Below the pieces are notes generated by a model that saw only the letters and a list, made by a program, of their open reading frames with translations, was not told where the DNA came from and made no database searches. A stretch of DNA of 64,000 nucleotides from Sinorhizobium garamanticum (GTDB lineage Bacteria; Pseudomonadota; Alphaproteobacteria; Rhizobiales; Rhizobiaceae): contig NZ_CP120374.1 in assembly GCF_029892065.1 (NCBI RefSeq), positions 682,001-746,000 on the forward strand, read 5' to 3'. The position numbers were made by a program, and so were the translations under genes. Below are positions 53,001 to 60,990 of this stretch, one piece after another; within the stretch, counting starts at the first letter, position 1; each line of letters begins with the position of its first letter.

Positions 53001-54465
53001 ACTCCATTTGCGCTCCAAGCTCGCAAATGACAAACACGTCTATCTTTACTGCGGCCGAGAATTTGACAGACACGAGCTAAACCTCGTGCTGAACAGCCAG
53101 TTTGAACTGGTTTTCAGGGGCGATCTCGATTTGAGGACCGTTTTCGAGTTTAGGGACGAAAATGGCGCGAAAATTTCACATCAGATAAATAAGGCCGGCG
53201 GTCGCCATTCACTCGCTATTCCAGAGAATTGTACGGCAGTTCGATTTGGCTTGCGGGTGCAGGCAGCGGGTGAGGCAAAGATCGAGGCGGTCGTGCTCGG
53301 GAACCAGATAGAACGGCCTGCAGCACTTGCCGTTCGCTCGCCGTACCTAGTCCTGTCCAAGCAGTATCCTGCCTATGACGACCTATATCGCTACGGCTTC
53401 CTCCACAGCCGCCTTCGCGCTTACAAAAAAGACGGGTTGGTTTCTGAAGTATTTCGCATCAGCAAAGAGGCCTTTGGCTATTGTGAGTTCGAAGGTATCG
53501 ACGTCGCAACAGGAGACGCAGGACTGCTTCGATCCACTTTGGCGGCAGGGCAGGTCAAGCACGTGCTGGTACATTTGTTGGACGAACACATGTGGAGTAT
53601 TCTGAAAGACTACCTTGATCGCATAAAGATCACCATATGGGTCCACGGCGCCGAAATTCAGGTATGGCAGCGGCGGACCTTCGAATTCGAGCGGATGGAT
53701 GATCAAGAGGTCGCACGACAGAAACGATTGAGCGACAAGCGCAAAGCGCTGTGGCAGCGAGTATTTTCCGAATCAAGTCACAATGTAAATTTTGTGTTTG
53801 TTTCAGAGTATTTTCTGAACGAGGTCCAATCAGATATTGGGGTGCAGCTGGATAAATCAAGATATCATATCGTACACAATTTCATCGACTCAGATATGTT
53901 CGAATATGAACAGAAAGATGAGGCCGATAGAGGGAAGATCTTATCAATCAGACCATATGCGAGTAGGAAATACGCAAATGATCTGACCGTATCTGCCATA
54001 CTCGAGCTTTCAAAGCGTGACATATTTGACAACCTTACTTTCTGTCTCTATGGCGACGGCGACTTGTTCGAACAGACGACGGCTCCACTAAAATCGTTCG
54101 GAAATGTAAGGATCGAGCGCCGATTCCTAACACAGGCGGAGATTGCAGAGATTCACAAGGATTTCGGGATCTTTTTAACCCCGACACGGATGGATGCCCA
54201 AGGCGTGTCACGCGATGAAGCAATGTCCTCAGGCCTGGTGCCAATCACAACCAATGTGGCATGCATCCCAGAGTTCGTTGATGAAAGCTGCGGGGTCGTG
54301 GTACCAGCGGAAGACTATGTCGCAATGGCCGATGCTATCGAGCGGCTGTACTCGAATCCCGCCGAGTTCACCAAGCTCTCCAATGCGGCTTCGCTTCGCG
54401 TTCGATCCCAATCGGGTTATGAGATGACTGTGAAGCGTGAGATTGCGCTGATACAGAGAGTTTAA
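50005..54465 (+). CDS. Giant methyltransferase / coiled-coil / multi-glycosyltransferase protein
   Basis: 1486 residues. Residues 1-195 are a class I SAM methyltransferase (ILDIGCSSGIVPILLG, SEVLEHL). Residues ~205-370 are a long coiled coil with a tandem 21-residue repeat. Residues ~426-745 are a CgeB/DUF3880-type glycosyltransferase (DADLLFIESAWKGLDG, FWNKEDPVHFS, FARRVFELLAS). Residues ~750-905 have a GT2-like alpha/beta region (LVGFLHPEDYYG) and ~975-1100 an all-beta segment. Residues ~1113-1486 are a GT4-type glycosyltransferase (RDEAMSSGLVPITTNVACIP). The start ATG 50005 has GGAGG upstream. Presumably it assembles, and perhaps caps by methylation, the capsule chain on the cytoplasmic face; this combination in one chain is unusual. 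Confidence 0.85.
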   Translation: MSIKDLTHDRVWEAYYGELGRNFMRSTQKRIHWICSVVEGKRILDIGCSSGIVPILLGREGRVVLGIDSSKKVIEQAQEHLSNESETTRERVKFIEADFLTVDPKEHQPFDTVVISEVLEHLVRPQDMLDAATKFLKPNGHIIVTVPFGINDFIDHKRTFYLTEIHDLLTRNFNVIALEFLGTWIGLVAVKPENRSLQNGRDSVPSEEVKQLEQSFFLVERAIRDELAGKKDEVSRLEDRVKKTTETVKVVTAEKLKLEESIRKTTETMKIVSAEKLKLEENIKKKEGRERELLSEQEKLANELARLRGTIAENKSDKERIGKLEADLRRSQQLLTRSEQQRLAAETRATNSKNTLSYQLGAALIRATNSWSGLVQFPKEAVRIHKEGKRRRAAKLKEVETGAKKKERVLVSALATPPCKLNVDNKRRLRVAGIMDEFTVHSYEPECTLLQLDPQNWRQQLTEFDADLLFIESAWKGLDGLWQGKISNADPEVLELIDWCRQRKIPSLFWNKEDPVHFSTFVFIAKCVDYVFTTDIDCIPKYKEAVGHERVYLLPFAAQPLIHNPIELYDRKDAFNFAGSYYLRYPERQRDFAALIDAVGSLRPVEIYDRNFDNPHPHYAFPEQYAPMILGKLPFAEIDKAYKGYRYGINMNTIKQSQTMFARRVFELLASNTVVASNFSRGVRLLFGDLVVSSDDAAELHRRLESICEDEVGYRKFRLLGLRKVMTEHTYADRLFYIRSKLSGDTQSSARPLIVLFSVAETPEEYASLVQSFNRQRYPNKRLVLLKRYSGGVPDHVDGVVECTNEAACIEYIQATNSDDLVGFLHPEDYYGTEYLTDLQLAQRYSSAKAFGKVSRYQAKNGGLTLHEDERQYRKTDRLFVRSALVRASAITEDWIGSAVADPGGAMVQLQEMLATDEFHYIEGGARLPESIRSDVEDLTIADKGASLADQIMPIAENPSVAGSSTSPKSNELPQLSAVQLHGMLKATSGVDLRLEGGQLHLRSKLANDKHVYLYCGREFDRHELNLVLNSQFELVFRGDLDLRTVFEFRDENGAKISHQINKAGGRHSLAIPENCTAVRFGLRVQAAGEAKIEAVVLGNQIERPAALAVRSPYLVLSKQYPAYDDLYRYGFLHSRLRAYKKDGLVSEVFRISKEAFGYCEFEGIDVATGDAGLLRSTLAAGQVKHVLVHLLDEHMWSILKDYLDRIKITIWVHGAEIQVWQRRTFEFERMDDQEVARQKRLSDKRKALWQRVFSESSHNVNFVFVSEYFLNEVQSDIGVQLDKSRYHIVHNFIDSDMFEYEQKDEADRGKILSIRPYASRKYANDLTVSAILELSKRDIFDNLTFCLYGDGDLFEQTTAPLKSFGNVRIERRFLTQAEIAEIHKDFGIFLTPTRMDAQGVSRDEAMSSGLVPITTNVACIPEFVDESCGVVVPAEDYVAMADAIERLYSNPAEFTKLSNAASLRVRSQSGYEMTVKREIALIQRV
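50728..50853 (+). repeat. Tandem 63-bp repeat (two units) in the coiled coil
   Basis: Units 50728-50790 and 50791-50853 encode KKTTETVKVVTAEKLKLEES-I and RKTTETMKIVSAEKLKLEEN-I. Each is 21 residues, exactly three heptads, so copy-number change would lengthen the coil without breaking its register. Confidence 0.8.
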
Positions 54466-54587
54466 TGCTCTCCACTCTTTTGAGTGCCCGCTTCGCCCCA
54501 GCCTCGTACCGGCACCTCTAGGCGGGCAGACCTTGTCGACAGGTCAGCCCACCTGGTCCGAAATGCGTAAGAAATCGGAATCCGTGA

Positions 54588-55583
54588 ATGCGAACAAGTG
54601 AGTTAACCATTGCGCTAATCTCTGACAGCCTTACAGCGGCATGCTTATCAAAGGAGTGCCGCACACTGACGTTAACGCCGCTGAACTATAAATGGGTGCT
54701 CCGCCTGCAGAAGCCGGACTTGTTGTTCGTTGAATCCGCTTGGGAGGGACATAGACGCCGGTGGAAATATAAGGTTGCATCGTATCCAGGGGGGCACAGT
54801 AACAACAAAAAGCTAGAGAAGGTCGTGTCGTATGCCCGCGATCGCGGAATACCGACTGTCTTCTGGAACAAAGAAGATGGCGTCCATTTTGATAGATTTA
54901 TCGATAGCGCACAATTGTTTGACCACATATTTACTGTGGATGAGAACTGCATAGCCAGATACAAAAAAGTAATCCGCAACGGGACTACGGTAAACACATT
55001 AATGTTTCCCGTACAGACAGCTACCCATTATTTTCGCGGATTTGACTTCAAATTCAACAAGGCAAATTTCGTCGGAAGCTACAGTCGAAAAATACACGAG
55101 GCCAGGCGCAATTGGCAGGACCTAATGTTTTCCGCTTGCGCAGCAGCCGGGGTTAAGACCGTCGTCTATGATCGGAACTCCGAGCGCAATTCCGCGAACT
55201 ATCGATATCCTGAGTTTGAAGGAATAGAGGTTCGAGCGTCAATTCCGCATTCAGAGACAGCTCAGGTATACAGAGACCATCTAATTTCACTTAACGTGAA
55301 CACAATTGAGGACTCCCCGTCAATGTATTCACGCCGCTTGGTCGAGATTCTCGCTTGTGGTGGAATTGCAGTGACAAATCCAACTGTAGCTGTCGATCGA
55401 TACTTCTCGGAATACTGCCACGTTGTCAGAGATTTTGCCGAGGCCACAGATTTGTTCGCCAGATTGAAGGGAGGCCCCTCGCCCCGGGACTTGGAGCGTG
55501 CGGAGGCAGGAGCACGTTATGTGCTCGCAGAACACACCTGGTCCCAACGGTTGGACGACGTAAGAAAAGTGGTTGGGCTTTAG
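54588..55583 (+). CDS. CgeB-type glycosyltransferase
   Basis: A 331-residue glycosyltransferase of the CgeB/Glyco_trans_1_2 type. It is clearly homologous to the middle module of the preceding 1486-residue protein: PDLLFVESAWEGHRRRW, IPTVFWNKEDGVHFDRF, FDHIFTVDENCIARYKKV and SMYSRRLVEILACGGIAVTN correspond pairwise. It lacks other domains. The start ATG 54588 has no strong site, and a 122-bp gap with a weak GC hairpin separates it from the giant gene. It probably adds one sugar of the capsule repeat; donor and acceptor are unknown. Confidence 0.88.
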   Translation: MRTSELTIALISDSLTAACLSKECRTLTLTPLNYKWVLRLQKPDLLFVESAWEGHRRRWKYKVASYPGGHSNNKKLEKVVSYARDRGIPTVFWNKEDGVHFDRFIDSAQLFDHIFTVDENCIARYKKVIRNGTTVNTLMFPVQTATHYFRGFDFKFNKANFVGSYSRKIHEARRNWQDLMFSACAAAGVKTVVYDRNSERNSANYRYPEFEGIEVRASIPHSETAQVYRDHLISLNVNTIEDSPSMYSRRLVEILACGGIAVTNPTVAVDRYFSEYCHVVRDFAEATDLFARLKGGPSPRDLERAEAGARYVLAEHTWSQRLDDVRKVVGL

Positions 55584-55654
55584 AAAATGGATGATCCTGT
55601 GACAGTTAATCCGCGCAAGAAGGAAGCGATCTGAGAAAGGCCCGGGATTGGAGC

Positions 55655-56737
55655 ATGGAAATGGCTTTGAACCACCGGAAGCCGAGGATCGTTTACGCTC
55701 AGAATGCTGAACGACCTCCGCTTTTCCTGTTCGGCTTCAGTCGATGGAAAGCCTACATACGTGACTGGTTTCCAGATGCGCACGTGATTCCTTCGCGTCC
55801 CCGTCTTTTGCCATTCGAATTCGATCTCTATTGGAAGCGTCGGCTCCTTCGCGATCCACGCGCCGGGGTATTGGCCTGGCAATATAACGGGCCGCCAAGG
55901 CTGAAGGAATTCTGCGCCCGCCACAGCATCCCCTTCGGCTATGTCGAGGACGGCTTTCTCCGATCTATAGCGCTCGGCGCGTTGAAGGTGCCGCCGCTTT
56001 CGCTGGCCTTTGACGCGCAGGACATGTATTTCAACGCCAACGGCCCGACCGACCTCGAAGACATTCTAAAGACCTACGATTTCGAGGGCGATCGAGCGTT
56101 AATGAACCGAGCAAGGGCTGCCCGGGAGCAGCTGCTCGCGAGCCGGCTCAGCAAGTACAATTCCGGTAATTCACTCGATATCGCCTCGGTTTACGGTAAG
56201 AAGACCCGACAGCGCGTGCTCGTTATCGGCCAGGTGGAGCGCGATGCATCGATCACCTATGGCTGCGCAAGAAGAGTGACGAACAACGATATCGTTCGGC
56301 TGGCGTCGTCCGAAAATCCCGACGCTCAGATCATATACAAGCCGCATCCAGAAGTATTGAGGGGCACGGCCAAAGCGAAGTCCAACCCCGAGCTTGTTCG
56401 CGACATCGCGATGATCCTTACACAGGATATCAGTCTCGCTGACTCGCTTGAAACCGTCGATCACGTCTATACCATCACCTCGCTCTCGGGTTTCGAGGCT
56501 CTATTGCGCGGAATCAAAGTGACGACAGTCGGATGCCCTTTCTATTCCGGTTGGGGGCTTACAGACGATCGCCAGCCGAGCCCACGCCGCAACCGGAAGC
56601 TCTCCATCGATGAGGTCTTTGCGGCAGCCTATATCCTCTACGCCAAATATCTCGACCCGGTCACCAAGAAGCCGATCGAGCTCGAGCACGCGTTAGAAGT
56701 CCTTGCCAGAATGCGCGCGGAGAAAATAGCGGCCTAA
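55655..56737 (+). CDS. KpsC-type capsular polysaccharide Kdo transferase (second copy)
   Basis: A 360-residue single Capsule_synth-domain protein, closely similar to the one at 43653. It carries YVEDGFLRS, DILKTYDFEGDRALMNRA, VLVIGQVERDASITYG, IIYKPHPEVLRG, then VYTITSLSGFEALLRGIKVT and GCPFYSGWGLTDDRQPSPRR. The N-terminus (LFLFGFSRWKAYIRDWF) is well formed, unlike that of the first copy. KpsC of E. coli has two such domains, each adding one Kdo with different linkage. Two separate single-domain genes here may divide that work, or this is the intact functional copy. Confidence 0.9.
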   Translation: MEMALNHRKPRIVYAQNAERPPLFLFGFSRWKAYIRDWFPDAHVIPSRPRLLPFEFDLYWKRRLLRDPRAGVLAWQYNGPPRLKEFCARHSIPFGYVEDGFLRSIALGALKVPPLSLAFDAQDMYFNANGPTDLEDILKTYDFEGDRALMNRARAAREQLLASRLSKYNSGNSLDIASVYGKKTRQRVLVIGQVERDASITYGCARRVTNNDIVRLASSENPDAQIIYKPHPEVLRGTAKAKSNPELVRDIAMILTQDISLADSLETVDHVYTITSLSGFEALLRGIKVTTVGCPFYSGWGLTDDRQPSPRRNRKLSIDEVFAAAYILYAKYLDPVTKKPIELEHALEVLARMRAEKIAA

Positions 56738-57145
56738 GGCAGCATGCGCTAAAGCGGATTCTGCCGGATCTACCCGCAGCGCCGCCGTCTTCGGCGCAAG
56801 CCGAAACCTAAGGAGAACTTGTTTGCTGAACCGTCGTTCGCCTGAACGTGGCGCCCGACGACCAAATATTCATCCTCCATTGAGGTTTCGTGGTGACGTG
56901 GTGAAAGACCTTTCCGATTCCGTCTGAAGTAGAATGACTTAGTACTCGAATTCCTTGCTGGGGGGCATAGCCGCGGCGAAAGTGGTCCTCCCAAGTGTCG
57001 AATGTTTTCTCCTCTCTGGGTGGTCCGGCTCGGTTTCATCATTGGGGCATGTGTTTTCCCTCTTGTTGGACGAGCAGCTAATTGCCTATGTTGGCATCCT
57101 GTCCACTCAGCGCGAGCGCCAAGCCGAACTGCAAAAGAAAAACTG
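56738..57145. other. Gap without a recognisable gene
   Basis: A GC-rich dyad GCGCCG-N7-CGGCGC at about 56777 could be a weak terminator after the KpsC-type gene. Nothing else was recognised. Confidence 0.4.
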
Positions 57146-57532
57146 ATGGCCATTGTCGATCTTATCAAGGACCTTGAGGAGGCGAAGGAACCAAGCCGCG
57201 CGTTAGACCTAGCTTTGGCGATCTTGCTTGGCTACAAGCGGAAGGTCGAAAACGTCAGGGACCCAAATTCTGGGGAACAAACTAGGCGCGTTCTCTGGCT
57301 ACTCCCCGGTGGCCAAGATCCCGGTCGCGTACCACTGTACACTGCCTCGCTTGAAGACGCACACTCATTTGCTCAGACTACTGCGCCTGGAAATGCTGGC
57401 GGTGTCAGTTGGGACGATAGCGGAGGCTACGCAAAACTTGGCGACGGGCCGTATTGCTCTGGCGCCAACCCAGCCATTGCGCTGTGCATTGCAGCCTTAA
57501 GAATCCAATCTTCTGAGGACAGTGACGGCTGA
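57146..57532 (+). CDS. Small protein of unknown function (copy A), phage ABA-sandwich-like
   Basis: A 128-residue soluble protein paralogous to the one at 59443. The shared pattern is a start of L-E-x-A-KEPSR-x-L/I-D, then AILLGYKRKVE, TASLEDAH, GGYAKLGDG, and an end CIAALRIQS. This layout (short helix with PSR-x-x-D, charged turn, sheet, C-terminal Ala-rich helix) resembles phage and MGE-borne ABA-sandwich domain proteins, which are unclassified. The start ATG 57146 has only a weak purine-rich leader. It lies between the KpsC-type gene and the DUF6270 gene. Function is unknown. Confidence 0.6.
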   Translation: MAIVDLIKDLEEAKEPSRALDLALAILLGYKRKVENVRDPNSGEQTRRVLWLLPGGQDPGRVPLYTASLEDAHSFAQTTAPGNAGGVSWDDSGGYAKLGDGPYCSGANPAIALCIAALRIQSSEDSDG

Positions 57533-57771
57533 GCGTCGAGCCTGGAGCAAGACGTCAGCGCAGCCTCGAATAACAACTGTCAGCCACACCTAATAGGCTC
57601 CGACACGTGATTCCCGCGGTGGCGGGTTTTGTGGATCAGGCGAAACGCACGAGGAACGAAGGATTGCGTTCCAAATCTTCCAATGATTAAACACCTTCAG
57701 ATTGCTGAGGTGCATGCATGAGCTATGGCGACAACACGCCGGCATCATCTTGATTAGCTCGCTGTTGCGTT

Positions 57772-58509
57772 GTGAGGTCCGCCTTGAAGCTAGCCATTTT
57801 TGGAAGTTGCGTTACGCGCGACGTTGTCGCGCATCTGCCGCCATCAATTGAACTCGTATCGTATATCGCTCGTTCCTCCGTCGTAAGTGCGGCACAAAAA
57901 AAGCCATATCGGATTGAGGAAGAACTTCCCGATTCTATCGGAGCGTTTGAACGACGGATGATCAGGCATGATCTGGAAAAGACGGGTATTGAGAGCCTGA
58001 TCCAAAGCAACCCCGACATTGTCGTCATCGATCTAATCGACGAACGATTCCAAGTTTATGAGTATTCCGGCACGCTTGTGACTCTTTCCGCACGAATCGC
58101 CAAGGAACGCCTGGGGGCCGAGATCAGGCGGAAAGGTAGGCTTTTCAGGCGCGACGAGGACTTCGGCAAGTATTTCTCGCAGTGTGCTGAACTTATTCTC
58201 GGTCGACTTTGTGGAGGGAAAACCAGAGTCCTCGTCAATGAAGCATACTGGGCTGAACGCCACGCCGCGGACGACGGGACAAAGTTGTACGACGACCTAG
58301 TGAATATCCGCCGGAATAACGAACGACTCAGCCAATATTACAACAGTTTGAGGAGGTTCCTTCCGAAGGAAAATTTCATTCGATATGACGGTCAATTGTT
58401 AGGAGATCCAAAGCATATATGGGGCGAGTCGCCTTTCCACTACACTGCGCCCTACTATCAATATATCGCCAGAAAGATCGTCGAATTAGGCAAGGAACAA
58501 TGCGCTTAA
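57772..58509 (+). CDS. DUF6270 domain-containing protein
   Basis: A 245-residue protein starting LAIFGSCVTRDVVAHLPPSI, followed by SYIARSSVVS and VVIDLIDERFQVYEY, and near the end SPFHYTAPYYQYIARKIVEL. These are the features of DUF6270, an SGNH-hydrolase-like family (GSC in place of GDS, terminal His) found in polysaccharide clusters. A role in acyl-group transfer or removal on the glycan is plausible but unproved. The start could be GTG 57772 or TTG 57784; neither has a strong site, though AGG lies between them. Confidence 0.75.
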   Translation: MRSALKLAIFGSCVTRDVVAHLPPSIELVSYIARSSVVSAAQKKPYRIEEELPDSIGAFERRMIRHDLEKTGIESLIQSNPDIVVIDLIDERFQVYEYSGTLVTLSARIAKERLGAEIRRKGRLFRRDEDFGKYFSQCAELILGRLCGGKTRVLVNEAYWAERHAADDGTKLYDDLVNIRRNNERLSQYYNSLRRFLPKENFIRYDGQLLGDPKHIWGESPFHYTAPYYQYIARKIVELGKEQCA

Positions 58510-58591
58510 GACAGAAGCGCCGAATGAAATTTGTATTGCGCGCCCGATTCCGGGCAAACCATAGCGTTGCGACCCAATGAAGGAGATATGA

Positions 58592-59236
58592 GTGGCCGAT
58601 TTCGAGATCAGCAAAGTTCAAGATCCGCTGCCGGAGCAAGAAGCTGCGCGCGATTATTGGTCGGGCCTTGATAATTTCGCGGGTTATGCACGGCCGAAAC
58701 CTTGGTCGACCTTCATGGCGAGCCGCATTCTCTCCTTTTCACCGAGCAGCGTTTTTGAGTTCGGTTGTAACGCCGGCAAAAATCTTGCTGCCATTCGAGA
58801 AAGAAACTCGTCTGTGTTCGCCTGTGGAGTAGACGTCAATGCAGCCGCAGTACGTCACGGTGAGCAATCTGGGCTGCGACTGGCAGCGGGTGATGAGAGA
58901 TTGCTGAAGATCTTTCCAGATCTGACATTCGACGTCACCTTCACCGTATCTGTTATCGACCACGTGGCCACGCCAGGCGAGATACTAACGGAACTCGCAC
59001 GGATCACTCGGCGAAAGCTTTTGCTCCTCGAGCCATGGCTCGGCGAAGAAGGCAAAGTGGAGCGAAACGTCAACATCACCACTGGCGAACTGATCGACAC
59101 AACGCCATACTCCTATTCATGGGACTATCATCGACTCACCCGTCAGCATCTCCCAGGTTGGCAAATCGAAGATGAGCCCTACGCGTTGCAGTCGAACTTG
59201 GGCCGGTTCTATCGACTTTACACGCTCACCAGATGA
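58592..59236 (+). CDS. Class I SAM-dependent methyltransferase
   Basis: A 214-residue methyltransferase with motif I VFEFGCNAGKNLAAIRER, the acidic GVDVNAAAVRHG, and DVTFTVSVIDHVATPGEI after it. The start is GTG 58592, preceded by AAGGAG at good spacing. It has no extra domains. In this setting it probably methylates a sugar or an amino-linked group of the capsule (inference). It is 82 bp after the DUF6270 gene. Confidence 0.85.
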   Translation: MADFEISKVQDPLPEQEAARDYWSGLDNFAGYARPKPWSTFMASRILSFSPSSVFEFGCNAGKNLAAIRERNSSVFACGVDVNAAAVRHGEQSGLRLAAGDERLLKIFPDLTFDVTFTVSVIDHVATPGEILTELARITRRKLLLLEPWLGEEGKVERNVNITTGELIDTTPYSYSWDYHRLTRQHLPGWQIEDEPYALQSNLGRFYRLYTLTR

Positions 59237-59442
59237 GCCGGAGCGACAGCTACTGGGCGGGTCACCTGTATTCTGCGATGTCAATCACTTTGGGAAAACG
59301 CTGGCCCCCGACGTCCAAAATTTTCATTGTTCGAAGGCGATGTGAAGAGTTTCCTGGACCATGTGTTTCACCTTGTTGTTGTGTTTGAAGTCTGCGATGG
59401 GCTAGGGTCGCCGCCCCTGAGATTGACGAACGGTCAGGATAG

Positions 59443-59823
59443 ATGACGCGGCAGGAAATCATTGAAGAGTTGGCAGCGCTGAAAGAGCCGAGTCGGCCTA
59501 TCGATCAGGCCATTGCCTTGTTGTTCAAGTATCGTCGAGAGACGGTAACGCTCCCGGCTGGAGGCGCAACGCCGGCGCAAATCAAGGTTACTTGGTATGA
59601 TCGAAACGGCGAAGCGGTCGGGATCGTCCCACCATTCACATCAAACCTTGATGCCGCCAAATCTCTTTTTGATATCGCATTCCCCAACGGCGCTGGTGGG
59701 TTCAGCTTTCATAATGGATACGCACAGGCACAGGTTGGAGACGGTGAGCCTGCAAAAGCATTCAACGCTGCGACGGCGCTCTGCCTGGCGACGATCAAGG
59801 CGGCTGCTGACTTAGACACTTAA
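59443..59823 (+). CDS. Small protein of unknown function (copy B), phage ABA-sandwich-like
   Basis: A 126-residue paralogue of the protein at 57146: EELAALKEPSRPIDQAIALL, KYRRETV, TSNLDAAKSL, GYAQAQVGDGEPAKAF and ALCLATIKAA correspond to matching pieces there. AGGA lies just before ATG 59443. It lies between two methyltransferase genes. Conservation of both copies through substantial divergence suggests selection. It has no signal peptide or membrane segment; function is unknown. Confidence 0.6.
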   Translation: MTRQEIIEELAALKEPSRPIDQAIALLFKYRRETVTLPAGGATPAQIKVTWYDRNGEAVGIVPPFTSNLDAAKSLFDIAFPNGAGGFSFHNGYAQAQVGDGEPAKAFNAATALCLATIKAAADLDT

Positions 59824-59886
59824 TGGGCGGGATTGCCTTCACAGTTGTCGTTCATTAAACACCGACACACTGCGGAGGTAGAGCGT

Positions 59887-60786
59887 ATGAGTTACGAGCA
59901 ATTTCTAGACGGTTATGCCGCCAAGGTGGGGTTGCCAAACAAGGAAATCCTGCTGGCGGATCATAGAGAGCGGTACAAGTTCGCGATCACCAACCGGGAA
60001 CGCGGCCGATCCTTGGTCGAGCGCCTATCAAACCACGGCATCAAGATCAAAGGCGCAAAGGTTCTCGATGTCGGCTGCGCCTACGGCGGCAACACGATCG
60101 AGATGATGCATGCCGGCGCTACGGCTGTCGGCATCGACATTGACGAAAAGTGGCTGAAGCTTGCAGAGGAAAACGCGAGAGGAGAATGCTCCCCAACACT
60201 GTATCTCTGCGACGCCTCGACGCGCGCAGCGCGCAGTCGTCTCCAGCCACACGGCCCGTTTGACCTTGTGATCGTCAACGATGTGTTCGAGCACATTTTT
60301 GACACCGCTGGCCTTCTGGAAAACATCTCCTCCCTGATGGCCCCGGGCGGCAAGCTGTTCTTTGCTGTGCCGAACGGTTTGGCACCTCGCTTCGTGCTAT
60401 CAGAGGGCCACAAGAAGGTTTTCGGTATCTCCCTTCTGGCGCCGGACTACTGGTCTCACTTCGTAAAAACCCCCTTCCACGTCTACTACCGACGCTGGGA
60501 GTATTTCGCCGCCCTCTTCGAGAAATACGGGTTCAATGTCGAGTTGTTCGACGCCATCCAAGATGTGGATGATGCCTGGACCCGCCGCAAGCTCGGCCAG
60601 GGGATAAGAGAGATAACGGCAGAACGAGAGAAGCAGAGGTACGAAGGCCATCAGGCGCTCTTTATCGATCGCGCCCTTCAGGCATATTTCTTCGAGCTTC
60701 GACAGGACGTCAAGTCTGCAGACTGGACCACGCTGAAGCGCAAGTATCGGACGACCTTCTGGGAAGGCATAATCACGAAACGATAG
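59887..60786 (+). CDS. Class I SAM-dependent methyltransferase
   Basis: A 299-residue methyltransferase. Motif I is VLDVGCAYGGNTIEMMHAGA, then GIDIDEKWLKLAEENA and the post-motif VNDVFEHIFDTAGLLENISS. The C-terminal third (residues ~195-299) is a separate, mostly helical extension with Arg/Trp-rich segments (YYRRWEYFAALFEKYG). I start at ATG 59887, with GGAGG eight bases upstream; the frame continues to 59833 without a site. It is likely to modify the polysaccharide or its precursor (inference). Confidence 0.85.
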   Translation: MSYEQFLDGYAAKVGLPNKEILLADHRERYKFAITNRERGRSLVERLSNHGIKIKGAKVLDVGCAYGGNTIEMMHAGATAVGIDIDEKWLKLAEENARGECSPTLYLCDASTRAARSRLQPHGPFDLVIVNDVFEHIFDTAGLLENISSLMAPGGKLFFAVPNGLAPRFVLSEGHKKVFGISLLAPDYWSHFVKTPFHVYYRRWEYFAALFEKYGFNVELFDAIQDVDDAWTRRKLGQGIREITAEREKQRYEGHQALFIDRALQAYFFELRQDVKSADWTTLKRKYRTTFWEGIITKR

Positions 60787-60873
60787 TCTTTGGAGAAATC
60801 GGCATGGCAAGCACGTTGAATTCATTGACGACCTCGCCGAGAGCGATGCGATTTCGAAAGAAGCAGCCTCAAG

Positions 60874-60990
60874 GTGATCGAGCAGCATGGCCCCAGTCAA
60901 ATATCAGTCCGCAGCCATGATGGATTCGAAGACGGATACAACTGGATTGAGGTCACCTTGACCACGGCCCCGGAGAGCGGCGGAGAATGA
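60874..60990 (+). CDS. Very short ORF coupled to the hydrolase gene (doubtful)
   Basis: From a GTG, 38 residues end EDGYNWIEVTLTTAPESGGE, with the TGA overlapping the hydrolase ATG (ATGA). There is no ribosome-binding site. The frame just upstream (FIDDLAESDAISKEAA) looks like its missing N-terminus one frame away, so it may be the end of a frameshifted gene. Confidence 0.25.
   Translation: MIEQHGPSQISVRSHDGFEDGYNWIEVTLTTAPESGGE

Noticed and set aside
54466..54587. Rho-independent terminator after the giant glycosyltransferase gene
   Set aside because: The TGCCCGC / GCGGGCA arms are 7 bp with a loop of about 30 nt and no T-run; too weak to list.
57146..59823. Prophage remnant
   Set aside because: The two small proteins look phage-like, but no integrase, capsid, terminase or attachment site is visible.
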